Assembly: GCA_963765585.1 (NCBI GenBank)
Contig: CAVXXB010000008.1
Coordinates: 62,001-126,000, forward strand
Length of the DNA stretch: 64,000 nucleotides
Source of the DNA: CAVXXB01 sp963765585
GTDB taxonomy: Bacteria > Calditrichota > Calditrichia > JAJRVZ01
Reading direction: 5' to 3'
A program made the translations under genes and the position numbers. The notes under the pieces were generated by a model, which searched no databases, was not told the DNA's origin, and saw only the letters and a program-made list of their open reading frames with translations. Position 1 is the stretch's first letter; the number at the start of each line of letters is the position of its first letter. Positions 55,714 to 64,000 of this stretch are shown piece by piece.

Positions 55714-56982
55714 TTATTTTTGCAGTAAATCAGATAGAAAATTATGAATATTGCTGAAGGAAATGTTCTCCTGGTCACCGGTTTCCATATTTTTAACAGA
55801 AAATTTTTCGTCTGTAATTTCATTGTCACCCAAAATCAAAACAATCCGGGCCTGTTGTCGATTGGCATCTCTCATTTGCGCTTTTAAACTGCGCGAATGA
55901 TAATCACGATCAGTTTTATATCCGGCGATACGAAATTTCTGTATCCAGTCGGTTGTAATTTTATTGGCATTTTCACCAAGAGCACAGATGTAAATGTCAA
56001 GTTTGTCTTTTTCTTCTGGTAACAGATCTTGCGCTGTCATTACCATCAATAATCTTTCAATTCCAGAGGCAAATCCCACAGCGGGTGTATCTTGTCCACC
56101 CAATTGTTTTGCCAGCAGATCATAACGGCCACCACCACATATGGCATCCTGTGACCCAAGATTGCTACTGGTAATTTCAAACACGGTATGTGTATAATAA
56201 TCCAAACCCCGCACAAGATAGGGATCGATCTCATACTTTATATGATTGTTATCAAGGTATTGTTTTACCGAATCAAAATGCGCCTGGCCTTCTGTGCTGA
56301 GGTGATCCAGGAGCCGTGGTGCATTTTTATTAAGATTGCGGCATGATTCAACTTTACAATCTAAAATTCTCAAAGGATTGGTCTCAAATCTACCCTGGCA
56401 ATCACGACAATATTCCGCTAAATGAGGTTTAATAAATTCTTTCAAAATTGATTTATATTTTTCACGTGATTCCGGGTGATCAACCGTATTGATAATCAGA
56501 TTTAAATTCTTTATACCCAAATCCTGATATATCTGCATTGCCAGTAAAATAATCTCTGCATCAATCTCTGCTGAACCAGACCCGATTGCCTCGGCGCCAA
56601 ATTGATTGAACTGGCGTAATCGTCCGGCCTGAGGATTTTCCTGGCGAAATAATGGGGCGATATAGTACAATTTGTTTAGTTGGGTTGTAGCCGAAAGATT
56701 GTTTTCAATAAAAGCACGCATAATCGGTGCTGTCATCTCCGGTTTAAGAGTAAGACTTTTTTTACCACGATCGAGAAATGTATACATTTCTTTTGAAACA
56801 ATATCAGTGGATTGACCAATTCCGCGGGCAAACAGATCGGTTTGTTCAAAAACGGGAGTTCGTAGTTCAGAATAGTTATAAATGTTCATCCATTTATGTA
56901 TCCGGTCTTCAACAAAACGCCATAAACCGGTCTCTGCCGGTAAAATATCCTGAGTTCCCTTAATACGCTTATAACTGGGCAC
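55714..56982 (-). CDS. hisS: Histidyl-tRNA synthetase
   Basis: 422 residues, intact. Starts MPSYKRIKGTQDILP, as usual for class II HisRS. Motif 2 LFRQENPQAGRLRQFNQFGAEAIG lies near residue 110-135 and the histidine-specific VRGLDYYTHTVFEI near 260; motif 3 is GGGRYDLLAKQLGGQDTPAVGFASGIERLL near 285. The anticodon-binding domain covers 330-422. It charges tRNA-His and leads a gene group with an RNA methyltransferase and a membrane protease. Confidence 0.95.
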   Translation of the reverse strand: MPSYKRIKGTQDILPAETGLWRFVEDRIHKWMNIYNYSELRTPVFEQTDLFARGIGQSTDIVSKEMYTFLDRGKKSLTLKPEMTAPIMRAFIENNLSATTQLNKLYYIAPLFRQENPQAGRLRQFNQFGAEAIGSGSAEIDAEIILLAMQIYQDLGIKNLNLIINTVDHPESREKYKSILKEFIKPHLAEYCRDCQGRFETNPLRILDCKVESCRNLNKNAPRLLDHLSTEGQAHFDSVKQYLDNNHIKYEIDPYLVRGLDYYTHTVFEITSSNLGSQDAICGGGRYDLLAKQLGGQDTPAVGFASGIERLLMVMTAQDLLPEEKDKLDIYICALGENANKITTDWIQKFRIAGYKTDRDYHSRSLKAQMRDANRQQARIVLILGDNEITDEKFSVKNMETGDQENISFSNIHNFLSDLLQK

Positions 56983-57041
56983 AATGATCCTTTCTTATTC
57001 AAACCTAAAATTTACAAAAATTATAGATTTAATAAAAATTA

Positions 57042-58514
57042 TTACTTTGCAGTTGAAAGTGTTTGAAGATTAATATTGAGGTGATAGATATGATTACCGG
57101 AGACACTTATTTCTTTCTGATATATCGGAAATCCTTCTTTTATCAGCTTTATATCATGATTTCCTCTTGATAAGGTAATATCTGAAATGGGTGTATCGCC
57201 AATAAACCGGTCATCGATGAATAATTTCGCACCCGCAGGTATTGTATTGGTGTTCAGCACAGCCTTCGATTGCATTACCGGGATAAACGCGGTGTGACTG
57301 ATTTTTTGTGCTGGCGGTAATAAGATATTGGCCATGTAAATACCATTGGATTCTGTACCATGAATTTCCATTTGATAGGGGCCCGGAGATAAATTCTCCA
57401 AAGAATACTGGTCAGAGTTTAAATAGCCAACCGGCTGATTGTTCAGAAAGACACGACCATTTGAAATATTGCTGTTAATTTCAATCATTGAATATCGTTC
57501 ATTTTTAATAAATCGCTGCATTTGAAACCCAGCAAACAGGAAAAACAATATAATGGCAGCTGTACTGACGAAATATGGCACCGTCTTACTTTTGTATAAC
57601 GCTGCGTATTGAATGCTTGTGGTCAACTTGTCTCTACCGTTCGATTTGTAATTTTCCACAAAGCGGGAGATGGTATCCTTCTTATTTGCCTGATCGCGCC
57701 AGGGAATAAATTTGTCAAGATCGCGAATCATTTCTGTCGCATTCTGATATCTTCGCCGTGTATCCTTGCGAAGTGCTCTTTTAATAATCCGGACAATTCC
57801 ATAGGGTAAATCAGGATTATGTTTTGAGGGAGAATCGTATCTTCCCTTAACAATTTTCATTAATACTTCATTATTCGTTTCTCCGCTGAAAGGTTTTACA
57901 CCGGTAACCATTTCATAGAGAAGCACACCAAGTGAGTAGATATCCGTTTGTTTGTTTAATTTATCACCATTGGCTTGTTCCGGGGACATATATGAGGGTG
58001 TACCGACAATCATTCCTGTTACTGTCAGTTTTGACGGCGCTTCCTCGCGTGCGACACCAAAATCTATTAATTTTACTTCACCTTGCTTGGATATCAGGAT
58101 ATTACTGGGTTTTATGTCTCTGTGGATAATATTTTTGCTGTGGGTATATTCAAGACCGCGTGCAACATCGCGAATAATTAATGCGGAAATATCTGCCGGC
58201 AAGGGCGCTTTATAGTCAATGATATCACGTAAATCATCGCCATCAACATATTCCATAACAAGATAGTATGACTTCCCGGTATATATAAAATCATAAATGG
58301 CCAGTACGTTTTCCTGCGAGATTGAAGCGGAGACATAAGCTTCGCGCTTGAACCGGGCAATAATTTCGCGATTGGGATCTTTTAATTTTTTAATGACCAC
58401 ATCACGTTTCAGTGCCGGTTGCGAGGCCTTAAAAATAATTGCCATGCCACCTTCGCCAATTTTCTCACCTAGCGTAAAACTTCCAATTTGATCATTTTCC
58501 AGGAGGCGGGCCAT
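57042..58514 (-). CDS. Ser/Thr protein kinase with PEGA domains
   Basis: 490 residues. Kinase domain 10-275: GEKIGEGGMAIIFKA near 17 with VVIKK, HRDIKPSNILI at 131-141, DFGVAREEAP near 151, GTPSYMSPEQ near 171 and DIYSLGVLLYEMVTG. A single membrane segment lies near 315-335 (VSTAAIILFFLFAGF). Two extracytoplasmic PEGA-like domains follow (NGRVFLNNQPVGYLNSDQ; GAKLFIDDRFIGDTPISD). It is a PknB-type kinase sensing an envelope signal. It lies 2 bases after the PII-like gene, so it is co-transcribed with it and with a PTS-IIA gene. Confidence 0.9.
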   Translation of the reverse strand: MARLLENDQIGSFTLGEKIGEGGMAIIFKASQPALKRDVVIKKLKDPNREIIARFKREAYVSASISQENVLAIYDFIYTGKSYYLVMEYVDGDDLRDIIDYKAPLPADISALIIRDVARGLEYTHSKNIIHRDIKPSNILISKQGEVKLIDFGVAREEAPSKLTVTGMIVGTPSYMSPEQANGDKLNKQTDIYSLGVLLYEMVTGVKPFSGETNNEVLMKIVKGRYDSPSKHNPDLPYGIVRIIKRALRKDTRRRYQNATEMIRDLDKFIPWRDQANKKDTISRFVENYKSNGRDKLTTSIQYAALYKSKTVPYFVSTAAIILFFLFAGFQMQRFIKNERYSMIEINSNISNGRVFLNNQPVGYLNSDQYSLENLSPGPYQMEIHGTESNGIYMANILLPPAQKISHTAFIPVMQSKAVLNTNTIPAGAKLFIDDRFIGDTPISDITLSRGNHDIKLIKEGFPIYQKEISVSGNHIYHLNINLQTLSTAK

Positions 58515-58516
58515 AG

Positions 58517-58840
58517 CTATAAACCTTTAACTTGTCCCACAGGGATTGTAATTATAATACCAGCACCGGGTTCATCCAAAGAACCGCAAATTTGTTCAGT
58601 CCCCTTTATAACAAGCGGTACTTTTGCATCTTCGACAACGGTAAATATAGTTTTATTGCCCGGTCTGCTTTCCTGCATTAGATTTCTAAAACCTGCAAAT
58701 ATGGGGATGTCATGCGCGAGAATACGACCCATTCCAACGCTATCAATAATAGTTGCGCCGGTTATGTCCAATTCAAGGAATAACTCCAGAATTTCTTCCA
58801 GATGCTCTTCCTTATTGAGAACAAATAAGAGTAATTGCAT
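58517..58840 (-). CDS. PII-like (GlnB-fold) regulatory protein
   Basis: 107 residues. MQLLLFVLNKEEHLEEILELFLELDITGATIIDSVGMGRIL and the end GAGIIITIPVGQVKGL match the ferredoxin-like fold and strand pattern of the PII superfamily. The T-loop tyrosine of true GlnB is not evident, so this is a divergent PII-like sensor. It probably binds a nucleotide or metabolite. It sits in a three-gene leftward operon between a PTS-IIA protein and a membrane kinase. Confidence 0.6.
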   Translation of the reverse strand: MQLLLFVLNKEEHLEEILELFLELDITGATIIDSVGMGRILAHDIPIFAGFRNLMQESRPGNKTIFTVVEDAKVPLVIKGTEQICGSLDEPGAGIIITIPVGQVKGL

Positions 58841-58849
58841 AAAGGGATT

Positions 58850-59323
58850 TTAATCCAATTCAAAAAAGTAATTTTCCTCGTCCTGGATTAACTCGAAGGC
58901 GCTGTCATTGTCTTTACTTTTTATAAGATTATCGCGTAATTCTTCATTACTCATAAGGCGGGATATCCGACTGAGAAGTTTGATGTGCAGACCGGGATTG
59001 TTCTCGGGGCCAACTAAAAGAAAAATGATGCGTACTTTTTTCTTGTCAATTGCCTGAAAATCTACTCCTTTTGGGTGAACGCCCAGACACACAGAAAATT
59101 CAGGGCTGTCCTGATGTTTACAATGGGGAATAGCGATGCCATTTCCGACACCAGTCGTCATTATTTTTTCGCGTTCCAGAACTGCATCAAAAACAGGTTT
59201 CTTCTTGGTAATAGATTTGCTTTCATTGAGGATGTTAACCAACTCTTCAATACATTCATCGCGTGTTGAACCAGTTAATGGAATTTTTACAAATTCATTT
59301 TTCAGCACATCAGTCAGACGCAT
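58850..59323 (-). CDS. PTS EIIA-type (PtsN-like) regulatory protein 1
   Basis: 157 residues, EIIA-fructose/nitrogen fold. RDECIEELVNIL near residue 23 and GVGNGIAIPHCK near 58-69, with the phosphorylatable His in IPHCK. FLLVGPENNPGLHIKLLSRISRLM lies near 100. There is no EIIB or EIIC nearby, so it is likely regulatory, not for sugar transport. A second, divergent copy lies on the other side of a 150-bp promoter region. It opens the operon with the PII-like and kinase genes. Confidence 0.85.
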   Translation of the reverse strand: MRLTDVLKNEFVKIPLTGSTRDECIEELVNILNESKSITKKKPVFDAVLEREKIMTTGVGNGIAIPHCKHQDSPEFSVCLGVHPKGVDFQAIDKKKVRIIFLLVGPENNPGLHIKLLSRISRLMSNEELRDNLIKSKDNDSAFELIQDEENYFFELD

Positions 59324-59423
59324 TATTTTCTCCTAAAAAAACAGCTCTAAATATATGTAAAAATTCAAGAAATGGAAAGTATTATTTCTGAGAATTAATC
59401 ATATCTACACTTTTATATATTCA

Positions 59424-59452
59424 TTGACATAAATTTTTATGCTTCTTAAATT
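59424..59452 (+). promoter_or_regulatory. Candidate promoter of the rightward PTS-IIA gene
   Basis: TTGACA at 59424-59429 and TAAATT at 59447-59452 are spaced by 17 bases. The start codon is 25 bases further on, with GGAG in between. It resembles a sigma-70 promoter. Confidence 0.4.
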
Positions 59453-59476
59453 GAAATGAATTTTAATGGAGTAATT

Positions 59477-59929
59477 ATGTTACTATCTGATTATTTACCC
59501 GAGAGTCATATTGTCGTCGGATTGAAGGGCACACGAAAAATAGAAATTATTGAGGAATTACTAAAAGTAATGCTGGATCGGAATTTAATTGAGGATTACG
59601 AAATGGCATTAAACGATATCCTATCAAGAGAAGGATATCTCAGTACTGGTTTGGAAAATGGATTAGCTATTCCTCATGCCAAAACCCGCGGTATCAATAA
59701 TCTGTCTATGGTATTTGGCTTGGTGCCCGATGGAGTTGAATTTGAAACCCTCGATGGAAAACCGGCACATTTGATATTTTTAGTACTATCTCCGGTTGAT
59801 ACATCGGGGCCGCATATTCAGGCTCTTGCATTGATTTCCAGAAATTTGAAAAATGCAAGCACGAGAAATCAGATCATTAATGCGAAATCTGCTAAAGAAG
59901 TAGCCGAAATATTCAAATCATTTTCATAA
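59477..59929 (+). CDS. PTS EIIA-type (PtsN-like) regulatory protein 2
   Basis: 150 residues from ATG 59477, chosen because GGAG lies 6 bases before; an ATG 7 codons earlier has no site. TRKIEIIEELLKVML near residue 19, LSTGLENGLAIPHAKT near 55 with the phospho-His in IPHAK, and FLVLSPVDTSGPHIQALALISR near 100. Paralogue of the divergent IIA gene. It is followed after 8 bases by the polyprenyl synthase gene. No EIIB/EIIC is seen, so a regulatory role is likely. Confidence 0.85.
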   Translation: MLLSDYLPESHIVVGLKGTRKIEIIEELLKVMLDRNLIEDYEMALNDILSREGYLSTGLENGLAIPHAKTRGINNLSMVFGLVPDGVEFETLDGKPAHLIFLVLSPVDTSGPHIQALALISRNLKNASTRNQIINAKSAKEVAEIFKSFS

Positions 59930-59937
59930 AGAACTTT

Positions 59938-60879
59938 ATGAAAGAATTACAATTCCTAGATCAACTTCGCGAACAGGTTGATAGTGAAATAAGGAATATT
60001 CCTGCCTCAGAACATTTACCTCTGTTCTATGAACCGATTAATTATATTAATTCACTCCCAGGTAAAAAAATTCGTCCGCTACTTACCCTGGTCGTCGGTT
60101 TAACTCTTGGTGGTAAAGTTGAAGATTTGACAAAGACTGCAGCCGCCATAGAGCTGTTGCATAATTTTTCCCTGGTACATGATGATATTATGGATCAGGA
60201 TGAAACAAGACGCGGCCAACCAACAGTTCACACAAAATGGGATATCGGAACTGCCATTCTTGCCGGTGACGGATTGTTGGGTCTGGCTTATCGCAAATTG
60301 CTGCAAACCAATAATATCAGAGATAGCCGCCTGGCTATCAGATTTACGGATGCCATGCTTGAAATTTGCGAAGGGCAGGCACTGGATAAAATGTTTGAAA
60401 CCGAGATCCTTGTTTCTGAGGAAGAATATCTTGAAATGATTTCAAAAAAAACCGCAGAGTTGATAAGCATCTCCTGTGAATTTGGCGCAATCGTTGCTGG
60501 TGGCACAGCTGAGCAGATCAAATCAATGACTGATCTGGGGTATAATCTTGGCATGGGATTTCAAATACAGGATGATTTACTGGATGTTATTGCCGATGAA
60601 GAAGTGTTAGGCAAAAAAGTTGGCAGTGATCTGCAGATGAATAAAAAAACATTTGTAACGATAAAACTACATGAAAAAACCAGAAGAGTACCCGGTTCAA
60701 TTGAATCAGTCCAGGAATATCGTGAATTACTGAAACAAGAAAATGTAATTCCTGAAGTCGAAAAAATGGTTAATACTTATTTTGAGCAGGCCGGAAATAA
60801 TTTGGATAGTCTGCCCGAAAACGAATTTAAAGACTTATTAAAATACTTAATCAATTATCTCCGTCAACGTGACAAATGA
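59938..60879 (+). CDS. Polyprenyl (isoprenyl) diphosphate synthase
   Basis: 313 residues. GKKIRPLLTLVVG near residue 41, the first aspartate-rich motif LVHDDIMDQDETRRGQPTVH near 80 and the second FQIQDDLLDVIADEEVLGKKVGSDL near 212. All motifs for head-to-tail chain elongation are intact. Product length (geranylgeranyl or longer, for quinones or undecaprenyl lipid) cannot be set with confidence. Its stop overlaps the next gene start (ATGA). Confidence 0.9.
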   Translation: MKELQFLDQLREQVDSEIRNIPASEHLPLFYEPINYINSLPGKKIRPLLTLVVGLTLGGKVEDLTKTAAAIELLHNFSLVHDDIMDQDETRRGQPTVHTKWDIGTAILAGDGLLGLAYRKLLQTNNIRDSRLAIRFTDAMLEICEGQALDKMFETEILVSEEEYLEMISKKTAELISISCEFGAIVAGGTAEQIKSMTDLGYNLGMGFQIQDDLLDVIADEEVLGKKVGSDLQMNKKTFVTIKLHEKTRRVPGSIESVQEYRELLKQENVIPEVEKMVNTYFEQAGNNLDSLPENEFKDLLKYLINYLRQRDK

Positions 60880-61352
60880 TGTACCGCCTAATCATCCTCT
60901 TTTTTTGTCTCATCATAATTGGTTGTCAGTCCACAGCCAGATTTCGTGCCCAGCGAAATAAAACACCAGCAAAATCCCAATCGTACAAGAATTCAAACCT
61001 TGAATCATTTATAAATGAGTGGCTGGGAGTTCCTTACAAATATGGCGGAACAACGCGGTCGGGAATTGATTGTTCTGGTTTTACTTCGCAGATTTACGAA
61101 CAATGCTATGGCAAAACTATTCCACGGATTTCATCAGATCAATATAAAGATGGTACCCGGGTTTCTGAGAGGAATCTGAAGACTGGCGATCTGGTATTTT
61201 TCTCCAATGTGCGCTACGGAAAAATTGATCATGTTGGTGTTTACCTGGGGGACAAAAGATTTGCACATGCAACGGAATCTTCCGGTGTAACCATTTCTCT
61301 TTTATCTGAGGAGTATTATCAGAAAAGATATGCGGGTGCATGCAGGTACTGA
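60876..61352 (+). CDS. NlpC/P60-family lipoprotein peptidase
   Basis: 158 residues. Signal with lipobox LIIIGC near residue 17. NlpC/P60 core: WLGVPYKYGGTTRSGIDCSGFTSQIY with the catalytic Cys near residue 66, the His in KIDHVGVYLGDKR near 115 and a polar third residue in FAHATESSGV. It is a gamma-D-glutamyl-diaminopimelate endopeptidase of the Spr type, anchored to a membrane. It overlaps the polyprenyl synthase gene by 4 bases, linking lipid carrier and wall functions. Confidence 0.9.
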   Translation: MMYRLIILFFCLIIIGCQSTARFRAQRNKTPAKSQSYKNSNLESFINEWLGVPYKYGGTTRSGIDCSGFTSQIYEQCYGKTIPRISSDQYKDGTRVSERNLKTGDLVFFSNVRYGKIDHVGVYLGDKRFAHATESSGVTISLLSEEYYQKRYAGACRY

Positions 61353-61752
61353 GAATCACCGATAAGAAAAAGGATAGAGGCTTCAGGATTCAGGCTCCAG
61401 GCATTTGAGATACGAATATACGTTGCCATCCTGTAAGGACCTCTTAGCCGTGAGAAAGTATATGATTAAAAATATGGATAAAAGATTCTTATCCATGGGA
61501 TCCCGTTCCGGGACAGAATGACTTCCGGTATGTACATCGTACCTCGGGTAAAAGTTTTTTGCAGAAAGACTTCAGATTGCCAGTATCCAGCATCGAGCAT
61601 CTTGTATCTTGCATCCAGTGCCCAGCGACAAGAATCGAGCGCCGAGTATCCTGCATCCAGTATCTTGTATCCTGTATCCCCCTCATCTTTTCTTTTGAAT
61701 ATTCTCGATTTTTCCCTAATTTCAATAAATACATATAATTCAGGAGTCCGGT
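61353..61752. repeat. Gap of 400 bp with hairpin and 14-word heptad array
   Basis: ATGGATAA at 61472-61479 pairs with TTATCCAT at 61487-61494, followed by a GATCCCGTTCCGGGAC element. From 61584 to 61681 fourteen heptads follow without a phase error (words TATCCAG, CATCTTG, TATCCTG and relatives; consensus YATCYWG). The rest is the upstream region of kdsC with GGAG before a TTG start. Confidence 0.8.
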
Positions 61753-62280
61753 TTGAAGCAAAAGCTGACAAAAATCAAGTTGATTTTATTTGATGTGGAT
61801 GGTGTCTTGTGTAGTGGGGATATTACCTATTCAGATTCTGGATCTGAAATAAAAACATTTGATGTGCAGGATGGCATGGGAGTTACTTTGGCCCGGTTGG
61901 CCGGTTTGAAAACGGGTATCATCACTGGTCGGAAGTCGGCCGTTATTGAGCGAAGGGCAGAAGAACTAAAAATAGATTATTTGTCCCAGGGTAGTTTTAA
62001 TAAATTACCGGCATTTAAGAAAATGGTAGAGGAATCCGGAATTGAGGAATCGGAAATATGTTATATCGGAGATGATATACTCGATTTACCGATACTGGAT
62101 CGTGTTGGTTTTAGTGTTGCCGTGGCCAATGGACGGGAAGAGGTGAAAGCCGATTGTGATTATATCACTGTTAACCGTGGCGGGCGGGGCGCCGTACGGG
62201 AGGTAATTGAAATGATATTGAAACGTCAGGGGAAATTCGACGTATTACTGAACTCATTACGAAATCCTGGTGATTCATGA
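61753..62280 (+). CDS. kdsC: 3-deoxy-D-manno-octulosonate 8-phosphate phosphatase (KdsC)
   Basis: 175 residues with a TTG start preceded by GGAG, the only start that fits the family length. HAD fold without cap: LILFDVDGVLCSGDITYSDSG near residue 10 holds the nucleophile Asp, GIITGRKSAVIERRA near 55, and CYIGDDILDLPILDRVGFSVAVANG near 106 the metal Asp. FDVQDGMGVTLA is typical of KdsC tetramers. It makes KDO for the lipid A core, supporting a Gram-negative outer membrane. Its stop overlaps the next gene (ATGA). Confidence 0.9.
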   Translation: MKQKLTKIKLILFDVDGVLCSGDITYSDSGSEIKTFDVQDGMGVTLARLAGLKTGIITGRKSAVIERRAEELKIDYLSQGSFNKLPAFKKMVEESGIEESEICYIGDDILDLPILDRVGFSVAVANGREEVKADCDYITVNRGGRGAVREVIEMILKRQGKFDVLLNSLRNPGDS

Positions 62281-63120
62281 AAATAGTGTTCTATATTTTG
62301 ATTATTCAATCATTTCTACTGACTACGCAGCTTAAGAGCCAGGTTACTCTGGCTATTAGTGATTTTAAGAACAGATCGTCCGAATTCTATCTTGATGCCT
62401 GGGAAAAATCAGTGCCGGATTTATTAATGAGTGAGTTATCAACTGAGTCTGGGTTGAGATTAGTGCAGCGTCGTCAATTGGAATCCGTACTGCAGGAACA
62501 GGCGCTGAGTATGACCGGATTGGTTGATTCAAGTACGGCACAAAAGATAGGTAGTCTTTTAGGCGCAGAATATATCGTCACTGGTTCAATTGATAAAAAT
62601 GCAGACTGGATGATGATATATGCAAATATTGTAAAAGTATCCACGGGTGAAACAAAAGCCGAATTTGTCAGAGCAGGGAACCAGAATTATCTCAATGAAA
62701 TGATAGATTTACTGGCGAACAATATTGCTAACGCTCTTTTGGGTACCGGAGAATATCGCGAGAAAATCGAAATCAAAAAGTATCCGACTGTATATTTTCT
62801 GGCTGGTACAGTCGTGCTTGGTGCTGGTACGATATGGGCGAATGATCAGTATTTAAAAAAGAAAGATGCATATTATCAGACTACCGGTTTATCGGATTTT
62901 GATACCAGTTATGATGAAGCAAATAGTCTGGTATAAAACACGAAATGTGCTGACAATTTTAACGGGTGTGGCGTTCGCAGGTACGATTTATTGCTGGATA
63001 AAAAATATGAACCCGGATGTGATTGCAGCCCGTGAGAATAATTCAGAGTTAAGTATTGTTCCGGGACTAAATATTGACAAGGATGGAAACTGGAGAGCCC
63101 ATGTTGCGGTTCACTTCTAA
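62277..63120 (+). CDS. CsgG/HfaB-like secreted protein (frameshifted)
   Basis: About 280 codons. Signal peptide MKIVFYILIIQSFLLTTQLKS. AISDFKNRSSEF, PDLLMSELSTESGLRLVQRRQLESVLQEQ and KIGSLLGAEYIVTGSIDKN are the CsgG/penicillin-binding-lipoprotein-B-type periplasmic domain. No lipobox Cys is present. A hydrophobic stretch near residue 165 precedes a shift near 62930 that links DEANSL to YKTRNVLTILTGVAFAG and the ending NWRAHVAVHF. It is probably part of an outer-membrane export or surface assembly; in many FCB genomes such genes accompany lipoproteins, as here. Confidence 0.65.
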
Positions 63121-63883
63121 AATATTCGCGATTATATACCTTATTTCACTGGGGTGCGATGACATTCCACGTGATAATCTATTGGATCCCAAGAATCCCG
63201 AGGGTGCAAGGACTCAGGTCGTTTCTTTGGAATCTTTCGTAAATACAAATCCTGAAATACCATTTGATTATAATTTTGAGATGTTGATGGCTCTGAATGA
63301 TCTGAAAAGCAAGTATGGTGTACAGATCACAATTCTTGAATATCACAGGAACGTTCAGGATTATACTGATCCATACCATTCTATTGAAAATGAGGCCCTG
63401 TATACCAAATATGTTGCAGGTGTAGATCCCGGGTCCAAAGGCGTGCCGGATGTATTCATTAACGGAACTGTGGATCGTGTACAGGGTGCGTTTGATGGTA
63501 CCGGTTCTACAAAAATAAGATTAGAACAGGCAATTGCACCCTTATTAATGCAAAATACGTTTTATGCCATCGAACCAGGAATCAATAAAACAGAGGCCGG
63601 ATACGAAATATCTGCCATAATTGCCAGGTTAGGTACATCTGATGGATCTAATCTTTTGGTTAAAGCAGTAGTGGTTTCTGAGGAGGATCAAACATATCAT
63701 CGCCGTGTAGTGAAACTTATTTCTAAATCCAATGTTATATCTCACATCAGTGCCGGTGAGATCAAAGAAATAGATTTTCCCACATATCAACCGGAAAATC
63801 AAAATCCGGCATCTGTTGTCTATTTTATAACATCGGAGGATGAGACTGTGGTTTATCAATGTACGAAGGTTGATTTACAATGA
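63101..63883 (+). CDS. Lipoprotein, possibly Omp28/thioredoxin-like
   Basis: 260 residues from ATG 63101 with GGAGAG upstream; it overlaps the preceding gene by 20 bases in another frame. Signal with lipobox LISLGC. The body has GVQITILEYHRNVQDYTDPYHSIENEALYTKYV and GVPDVFINGTVDRVQGAFDG, the arrangement of Omp28-type thioredoxin-fold proteins without a CxxC. The C-terminal third is beta-rich. The function is unknown. It overlaps the next lipoprotein gene by 4 bases. Confidence 0.6.
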   Translation: MLRFTSKIFAIIYLISLGCDDIPRDNLLDPKNPEGARTQVVSLESFVNTNPEIPFDYNFEMLMALNDLKSKYGVQITILEYHRNVQDYTDPYHSIENEALYTKYVAGVDPGSKGVPDVFINGTVDRVQGAFDGTGSTKIRLEQAIAPLLMQNTFYAIEPGINKTEAGYEISAIIARLGTSDGSNLLVKAVVVSEEDQTYHRRVVKLISKSNVISHISAGEIKEIDFPTYQPENQNPASVVYFITSEDETVVYQCTKVDLQ

Positions 63884-64000
63884 AATTTACTTATTTCGTC
63901 ATTCTTATCATTTCTATTACATGGATTGTATCATGTGACGTGGAGAAGCTGCTTAAGAACACCGATCCACCGGAAGTGAGCGATATCTTCTCAGACGCAT
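63880..64000 (+). CDS. Putative lipoprotein, truncated by the window end
   Basis: The frame opens ATG 63880, overlapping the previous stop (ATGA). The first residues, MKFTYFVILIISITWIVSC, form a lipoprotein signal with the cysteine at residue 19, followed by DVEKLLKNTDPPEV. Only 40 codons are visible, so no family can be given. Translational coupling to the preceding lipoprotein suggests a shared complex. Confidence 0.7.
   Translation, partial: MKFTYFVILIISITWIVSCDVEKLLKNTDPPEVSDIFSDA

Noticed and set aside
61466..61793. Open frames on both strands across the heptad array before kdsC
   Set aside because: Their peptides mirror the heptad periodicity, so they are repeat translation and not genes.

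Overview
The window looks like chromosome from an AT-rich, Gram-negative-type bacterium of the FCB superphylum, in the general area of Calditrichota, KSB1, Marinimicrobia or Ignavibacteria. Four secreted proteins end in the C-terminal sorting domain of type IX secretion cargo (NYPNPFNP, then LGQ, then a basic end such as KKMLLIK). A PorV/PorQ-like outer-membrane protein is present at 49.6 kb, and a kdsC gene implies LPS. No rRNA operon, CRISPR array or prophage was seen. No taxonomic search could be run, so the phylum is an inference.

Layout. 0-2 kb: two secreted structural proteins. 2.4-6 kb: an EEP-fold hydrolase and a Pit-type phosphate transporter with a PhoU-like tail. 6.4-9.5 kb: a SecA-like ATPase and a small hypothetical protein. 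10-13.9 kb: two secreted sorting-domain proteins behind a shared 97-nt leader. 14.1-14.6 kb: a putative small lipoprotein, tRNA-Arg(ACG) and tRNA-Glu(CTC). 14.7-22.3 kb: a CehA/PHP-like protein, a glycoside-hydrolase-like lipoprotein and a double alpha/beta-hydrolase; the last two share a PA14-like end. 22.8-28.3 kb: a giant secreted protein with about eight 157-residue repeats. 28.7-40.1 kb: a carbohydrate-catabolism cluster (Gfo/Idh/MocA dehydrogenase, sugar isomerase/epimerase, DapA-family aldolase/lyase, zinc alcohol dehydrogenase, FGGY kinase, two hydrolases) with a DsbD-alpha/redoxin pair inside it. 40.6-46.8 kb: phosphofructokinase, SprT-like peptidase, molybdopterin oxidoreductase and an ABC-2 exporter. 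47.1-64 kb: housekeeping genes (amidase, murI, PorV-like, a RAYT transposase with its own hairpin module, obgE, dprA, CPBP protease, TrmH-type methyltransferase, hisS), a signalling group (PEGA kinase, PII-like protein, two PTS-IIA proteins), polyprenyl synthase, NlpC/P60, kdsC, and a lipoprotein/CsgG group that runs off the end.

The most unusual feature is the intergenic DNA. Many gaps are filled by degenerate word repeats with a fixed period of 7, 8 or 9 nt, in both orientations. They sit beside palindromic dispersed repeats and one 117-bp tandem repeat. At two places the word repeats run into the 3' end of a gene and supply its last codons and stop.

Many genes, including the normally essential murI, are split by single-base frameshifts. 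These are most frequent in the first 28 kb and in the long repeats. Sequencing or assembly indels are the simplest explanation. Split loci are annotated below as single genes, with the approximate shift positions given.
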